From the NCBI GenBank assembly GCA_015956445.1, contig WIUZ02000028.1:1-64000 (forward strand): DNA of 64,000 nt, given 5' to 3'. Source of the stretch: Thelephora terrestris. Lineage: Eukaryota; Basidiomycota; Agaricomycetes; Thelephorales; Thelephoraceae. Made by a program: the position numbers and the translations under genes. Below, piece by piece: positions 58,658 to 64,000 of the stretch. The notes below the pieces were generated by a model, which did no database searches, had not been told where the DNA came from, and was given only the letters and a program-made list of their open reading frames with translations. How positions within the stretch are numbered: the stretch's first letter is position 1; every line of letters starts with the position of its first letter.

Positions 58658-59913
58658 AGTTGCGAAAGGACAGAAGAGTTAAAGGAGGGTCGGCGATATG
58701 GCGAATGAAAGAGAGACAAAGAAAGGGAGGAGAGAGGGGCTTGTAATGGCATAAGGAATTGGAAGGGGCAGATAAATATGTGGTCGCCAACAGGGAGAAG
58801 GGTGAAAGAATTGCCTCAAATCAGTAGTCGTGTTAACAACCGGACGGAACCATCCATCCTCACTCGCACCGATCGGACAAACAGTCTTGCCTTGAGCCAT
58901 TTTGCAGAGGGTTTGCATCCGATTGAACAGTTTGCAACCGTGTGCGCCAATTGAATGGTTCGCATGCGTGGGCAACGCTTGAGCGCTTTGCAACCATGGG
59001 CAACGATACAACGGGTTTTTTAGATCCTACCCGCAGTCGCTCAATGTAACTTCGGGGACGCAACCACGTCGCAGTTGCTCCATGCCGGGTGCCGTTACGC
59101 CAGAATCATTGAGCACAGATCTCTAGCGATGGTGGAAATCTAGGCTTGAAGCTTTGACGTCGTGCAACGGTAAAAGTTAGAACGGCAAAAATAACGCATC
59201 CTCTGCGTGATCGACCGACGATCAAGGTCAAATCAGCAAACTGGTGCCGAGCAGATACTTATGGTCAGCTCTTCCCACGAATGGCCGGATATGCGGCTAT
59301 CCGTCCATCCGAAGTTGATCGGACGATTCGCGGTTGTGTAGGTATCTTGTGTACCCTAAGGATCCACACACGAAAGACGAGAAGAAGTCGTCAGAGCCTA
59401 GAATAACCCTCGGGGGGAGATACAAACTCATACATGAATGCGCTGATGACTCTGTGCAGGTAGAATTGGTCAATCTTTTGGAACCTGTGGCGAGATTGTC
59501 CAACCGTTGGATAAGTTCTCGCAACCGGTAGGTAACAAAACTTTCCAACGAGTCCCGGATCTTTTACTAACTTCAGTCATGCTACCATATCGTCAGAAGC
59601 TGAGGACTGAACATGACAACTGATCCCCAGCTCGATTGCCCTCTGCCGCGACCAGATACAGGGAAATGATTCTGGCTGTAAATGTGCGTCTCGGATTCCC
59701 GCGATGTGGGGGTAACCGCGCTTGAGCCAAATCACATCTAACTTTCTGGCCGGCACGGGGGATGGGCAATTTCCCAACCTCCCAGTCAACCTCTCTGACG
59801 CTCTTCGGGGGTGAGGAGGACGTTTGAAGGGGAACACACAATCTGAGTCCACAGTCAGGGTCAGATAAGTATTATGAGAGTGGGAGCGGGATTACGTGTC
59901 CATACACTATTTC
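58658..59913. other. Intergenic stretch upstream of the AA9 gene
   Basis: Contains the AA9 promoter (see the TATA-like site) and the 3' flank of the next gene. On the AA9 strand the last 100 bases before the ATG are C/T-rich, as in many fungal promoters. No gene is supportable. Confidence 0.5.
58771..58780 (-). promoter_or_regulatory. TATA-like box of the AA9 gene
   Basis: On the minus strand CATATTTATC lies about 115-125 bases before the AA9 ATG and is followed by a CT-rich tract, a common arrangement for inducible fungal genes. This is an inference from position and sequence only. Confidence 0.4.
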
Positions 59914-61241
59914 TCAGTTATCCGATACTAAGTACCAACGCTGTAAGATCTGTTGGAAGGAAACGTGAGTCAGCAAGATCAGAGACCACCCGACGCAAAT
60001 GAACTCTTACGTCGGCTTCTGTAAATATCCCAAACTCTTCTCCTATCATCACGACAATATTCACTGTTCCCTCGTATTCACGTTCGATACGTGCCAACTC
60101 TCGCGCGATCCAATGGAGTTCGCGGTCCAGATCTTCCAGTTCTGAGCGATCGTGGCTGTTTTGGGATTCTATTTGGTCCAAGGGGTAGTCAAAACCGAGG
60201 TGGACCTTGGTTAACCGTGGGGAAGTTGCGGGTTTGAACGTCGAAAGGGCTTCCGGGATCCAATCTAGGCGTCCAAAGAGCCATTTTACGTGTAATGACA
60301 CTTCGTGAAGGTTTGGAAACTTGGAAAAGTCGAAGCAGCGATCGTGAAATATGATGCTAGCTGTAATGATGTCAATGGTCGTGTTCTGTGCGTCAGGGCA
60401 GGTGAGCCAAAGGAAAGAACTCACTGCGTTGGATGGGCGAATATCGGAGCCTGACCAGATTCTCGCCGCACGCTTCTGCGAGCCTTACGATCGAGGCGGA
60501 GGACCCGACTTCCGCGTAGACATACAGCTCGGTGAAGTGTATTCCGCCCGGAACCTCCAAGAACACATCCATGACGCGATCGTGAGCCCATTCATAGATG
60601 AGATTCAATACCCCACGAAATCCCCCCCTCAGGTTTAGTCCAGGCCCCGGCAACAAACACAAGCCCTCCGTGGGAGGATACTCAAGCTGCCCAGATAACC
60701 TCAGGTCATCCAGGTTGGGCAACCTGTTCATAAAATCCCACGCCTCTACAAAGTTGACTGTCCCTTTAAGATTTAAATAGGTGACAGCCTGTGGTAATTC
60801 CCTGAACAAAGGCGCCCGCAACGATAGAAGCTGCAGGCCCCCCATGATGGATAGCGCCTTTGCGTTCGCGAACATCGGGGTGTATTGGGAGAAAGCCTCG
60901 GGACCATGGAAATCGTACCCCCCTAACCAAAAGCCTAAATCTTTAACGTAGTGAGCAGGACTCTCCTCCGGCGTCCGGAACACCTTGACCCATTTTTTCA
61001 TGAGCGTCGGGGTGAAGAGGATGGTGTGGAAGAGGTAGCGACGGCACGATGAAACCCACGGTCTGGATACGAGGGAGCACGGCTGAAGGAATTCGTCGCC
61101 TGAACCATCGAAGAGATAATCCACGATGTTGTCGACGATTTCTTGTGGGAGTGTGGGGGCTGGTTTGGGGTCCGCGTGAGCGAACTGAGTTGCTTCTGGA
61201 GTTATGGCTCGGGACGACGACAAAGATTCCGCATGATCCAT
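59914..61241 (-). CDS. F-box/LRR-like protein (copy C, separate subfamily)
   Basis: Three exons, 61,241-60,425, 60,360-60,011 and 59,949-59,914, give 400 residues. The start MDHAESLSSSRAITPEA is followed by an F-box-like helix pair (LPQEIVDNIVDYLFDG, then CSLVSRPWVSSCRRYLF), the usual beginning of agaricomycete F-box proteins. The remainder is LRR-like with regularly spaced leucines: VKDLGFWLGGYDF, FANAKALSIMGGLQLL, AVTYLNLKGTVNF, LPNLDDLRLSGQLEYPP, FPNLHEVSLHVKWLFG. It should act as a substrate receptor of an SCF ubiquitin ligase; no substrate can be inferred. It is not closely similar to copies A and B. The small last exon is supported by a gtaaga donor and an AACAG acceptor; without it the frame stays open to 59,918. 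Confidence 0.8.
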
Positions 61242-62683
61242 CCGAGCCCCGTGTGGTCGGGGTAGTGCAGTGTCGAGATTTGGTAAAAAGGCGCGACACA
61301 CGATCCACCGGCAGTGAGGTGGATGGGGGTGAGTGATAGATCGTGGATGACCCTCTTCGGCCCGCCCGATCGCGTGCCACCCCCCAGCCACCGCCCTCCG
61401 ACGACATTTGGCACTGCTCGGGATCTCGAGGAGGGCTTGAAGGATATAATCGGCCACCCTACGGAGGCCGAGAGGGTGGAATTGTTCCGAGCGACCTTGG
61501 TGAGTGCCGCTGCTCAGACGATGAGACTGACTATTGAGTTTACAGCCATCCCTTAGACAGCATACTGCAAACTCCGAGACTGGCTGGATATTCCATGTCT
61601 GTTGCTCGAGGATTGGTCAAGGTCTAACGTTCTCTCGTTCCACGAACAACTCTCAAAGTCTATTAGTCCCTGACCCGGACCTTGTGACTCGTAGAAGAGT
61701 TTAAGTGCATCTCAGAAGAATAAGCACCATTCCATTCGGTGACCTCTAGGGGAAACAACCCGGAGAAAGGTCGACCACGCAGGAGGAGGCTGAATCCAAA
61801 GGCTCGAGCGAAGAGGTGGGCAACCATGAAAGATATCTTTCTAGCCATGTGTAGCAAGAGAGGCTGATGCCTTAGGCTAGGTACGTCAGCGAAAAACGCA
61901 CAAGGGTTGACGAACGACGCCTCTATGTGGACTATTGATCCTCTGGTTCATCTAGAATTTCGAACGCGTGCTTGTGAGGGCCTCACGGCATGGACTCGCT
62001 GGGTAAAGCTTGATGTTCCCAGCATGCGAGCCGCACCCCCACTATATGCGCCGGGTTTTGTGCGCAAGAGTTCCTGCTTAGACGGCAAAAAAAAACCGCG
62101 CCCTCCGCACAGGCCCTGAACTGGGACGTTTGAAGCACGATGGCGTGTAGTCATGACACCAGGAAATTTACAAACACGGTTTCCATCACTTTCTGGAGCA
62201 CGATTAAACATACAGCAAAACTGCATATTTACGCGCAGATGAGTGCAGTTTTTGACCCGTATATATCCGTTCACCATATGGGAAGCATCGCGTATTATTT
62301 TGAGGCCGTGAGTGGGTATAATACTAGACTCTTACTAAACACCGCCCGAACAAAGCCCCAGGTCAAGGAGGGTCAAAAAACACCACAAGGATTACAATCA
62401 AATCAGAGCCGCGGTAACATTATGCAGATTTCCAAGAGAGCCTGTATAGAATACAGCACGTGGAGTGGAGACCGAAGCTATTCATTGAGAAACCCGCTTG
62501 GGAAAACCTTCGGCTTGCATGATCAAGATTCTTGATGGCGTCATTCGATTCGATGACTGGCTTCCCTTCACTCTCCGAGACTCTGCGTCAGGCTTATACA
62601 ATCCACAAGTATAAATACCATGCCCCCTTCTTTTCATCCTGGCGTCCAGCAGAGCACTCTCTGTCTCCCTCTGTCTCCGAAAG
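61242..62683. other. Intergenic stretch between F-box copy C and the GGT gene
   Basis: This divergent interval should contain both promoters. A plus-strand frame at 61,314-61,556 contains LEEGLKDIIGHPTEAERVEL, followed by a gtgagt donor, and might be an exon of something I cannot identify. The rest shows no gene. Confidence 0.4.
62610..62617 (+). promoter_or_regulatory. TATA box of the GGT gene
   Basis: TATAAATA lies about 67-74 bases upstream of the ATG at 62,684, followed by a C/T-rich leader. Position and sequence fit a core promoter. Confidence 0.6.
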
Positions 62684-64000
62684 ATGAGGGTCGGCACGTT
62701 GGTCTGGTCGCTCGTCGCGTTGCTTGCTCCGACTTTTCACGTTGCTGAGGCTTACCCAACGTCGGGTAGCCCGCAGTACAACTCGCTGGGTAGACACGGA
62801 GGAATCGCCACTGAGGTGAGAGCATATAGTCACCGGTCGGAACGGTGGGTTTCAATGACTTGTGCCGATACTAGGTCGCGGAATGCTCAGAGATCGGAGT
62901 CGAGCTGCTCACCCAAGGTGGAAGTGCGGTAGATGCTGTGAGTTTATCAGTTCTCGTACTTTCAGCATGTGATGGCTAGAATGCGGCACCCTCATCCATC
63001 ACAGATCATTGCCGGGTCTTTGTGTGTCGGTGTCATCGCGGCCTACCACTCAGGTATCGGTGGAGGCGGATTCGGATTGTGAGCGCAACAAAAATGCGTC
63101 GATTTCATCAACTTCGCTTACATCGACCTCAGAGTACGTTCCGTCGGAGGAGACGGAAAGGTTTCTTACGACATGGTACTTCCATTGACCTGCTTCTTTC
63201 GTGAGACCATTGCTGAGAATCACCGAGGTCGACTTCCGTGAAACCGCTCCCGGAGCGAGCAACCTGTGGATGTACGTCAACTCCACGGATCCAACCGCTT
63301 CTACGATTGGCGGACTCGGTTCGTTCACTCCCAGCCCTACATTCACTTTGTTGAACCGAGTTGACTTATGGTGCAGCCGTCGGCGTTCCTGGAGAGCTGC
63401 GCGGGTGGGAGCTCCTGCATCAAAAATACGGAAAGCTCCCTTGGCCGAAACTTTTTGAAGGGGCGATAAAGTTGGCCCGGTGCGGGTTCACGGTTAATCA
63501 AGATCTCGCGGCCGCGCTGAACAACGGTGGGGGACGCTGGCTCCTTACAGCTTTGCTGCAATCAAACGGTGTTTGACCTGCCGCCCTGCAGACACTTACC
63601 CGTTCTTAACGACCGATCCCCTCTGGGCGGAAGTGTATGCCCCGAACGGAATCCTCCTTCAGCAAGGAGACACGGCTTACCGAAAGAGATACGCAAATAC
63701 CCTCGAAATGTTGGTCTCGAACGGTTTCTCTTCCACCTCTTGTCCTCAATTATTCCGTTTATAGTATTGCCCAACAAGGTGCCGACGCGTTCTATACCGG
63801 GTCCATCGCAGAGAACATCGTTTCAAGTAAGTCTCTTGTCGGTCCTCCACGTCTTGTGTACACTATACCGAAGGGCGGCTTTCCCCCAGCGGCCAGCTCG
63901 AACGGTGGTATCATAACTTTAGACGACCTCGAAAACTACTCAGCTCTCACCCGGACACCAGTCAACATCACCTACCGCGGCAACCGCATCTTCTCCACCG
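62684..64000 (+). CDS. Gamma-glutamyltranspeptidase, 5' part (cut by the window edge)
   Basis: At least eight exons join cleanly to a GGT N-terminal half. Exon 1 encodes a signal peptide-like start (MRVGTLVWSLVALLAPTFHV) and ends RHGGIATE. Later exons give VAECSEIGVELLTQGGSAVD, IIAGSLCVGVIAAYHSGIGG with GGGF, VDFRETAPGAS, VGVPGELRGWELLHQKYGK, a substrate-side segment with NGILLQQGDTAYRKRYANTL, IAQQGADAFYTGSIAENIV, and GGIITLDDLENYSALTRTPV. These are the ordered hallmarks of the GGT family (Ntn hydrolases that self-cleave at a Thr and transfer or hydrolyse gamma-glutamyl groups, mainly from glutathione). The catalytic Thr region lies beyond the window. The enzyme is expected at the cell surface or secreted. 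All introns seen are 45-70 bases with good GT...AG ends, except a GATT|gtgagc donor that leaves GGFGLVRS at the GGGGF motif. Confidence 0.9.

Noticed and set aside
60351-61556. Plus-strand frames opposite the F-box copy C gene
   Set aside because: They are shadows of the minus-strand exons. One at 61,314-61,556 has some helical character but no exon chain.
1-64000. CRISPR arrays, rRNA genes, bacterial operons
   Set aside because: No spacer-like regular short repeats, no rRNA signatures, and the intron-rich gene structure is fungal.

Overview
The window reads as nuclear DNA of a basidiomycete fungus, most likely an agaricomycete. Genes are cut by many 45-65 base introns with GT...AG ends and CTAAC/CTGAC-like branch sites. 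The recognisable families are typical of mushroom-forming fungi: a CxC2-type KDZ transposase, a NACHT-WD40 NLR, expanded F-box families, a fungal SLATT protein, DASH subunit Duo1, a tandem Zn2Cys6 regulator and an AA9 lytic polysaccharide monooxygenase. All coordinates and splice choices were read by eye. Family names rest on remembered consensus motifs, not on a search.

Left part (1-31 kb) is repeat- and transposon-rich. It holds a coiled-coil gene of unknown function (minus, 2.1-3.9 kb) and a decayed Tc1/IS630-like DDE transposase (5.4-6.6 kb). A 2.2 kb repeat (8,985-11,216) is followed by an array of ~0.48 kb units. An apparently intact ten-exon KDZ transposase gene lies at 14,976-18,865 (minus). 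Two genes of unknown function follow (21.7-22.4 kb minus; 24.0-27.3 kb plus). The 2.2 kb repeat and its array then recur in inverted orientation (27.8-31.2 kb). The inverted pair therefore encloses the KDZ gene and the two other genes, which may be a large composite element.

Middle part (31-42 kb): a second copy of the coiled-coil gene starts right at the edge of the right-hand repeat. Next comes an F-box pseudogene split by a ~1.03 kb solo LTR, then a complete seven-exon NLR gene (36,369-41,007, minus). About 5 kb here, covering the NACHT and WD40 parts of the NLR, is strongly CpG-depleted, with no CpG at all from 35,882 to 37,240. The exons coding the N-terminal domain are CpG-rich.

Right part (42-64 kb) is gene-denser: a weak hypothetical gene, F-box copies and relics (44.9-47.0 and 54.6-55.7 kb), a SLATT-type two-helix membrane protein (47.2-48.0, minus) divergent from Duo1 (48.9-49.9, plus), the tandem Zn2Cys6 regulator (50.9-54.0), a secreted AA9 LPMO (57.4-58.7, minus), a third, unrelated-looking F-box gene (59.9-61.2, minus), and the 5' part of a gamma-glutamyltranspeptidase gene running off the right edge.

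The genes do not form a pathway. The window mixes housekeeping (Duo1), secreted or processing enzymes (AA9, GGT), fast-evolving signalling/immunity-like families (NLR, SLATT, F-box) and mobile DNA. No rRNA, convincing tRNA or CRISPR array was seen.
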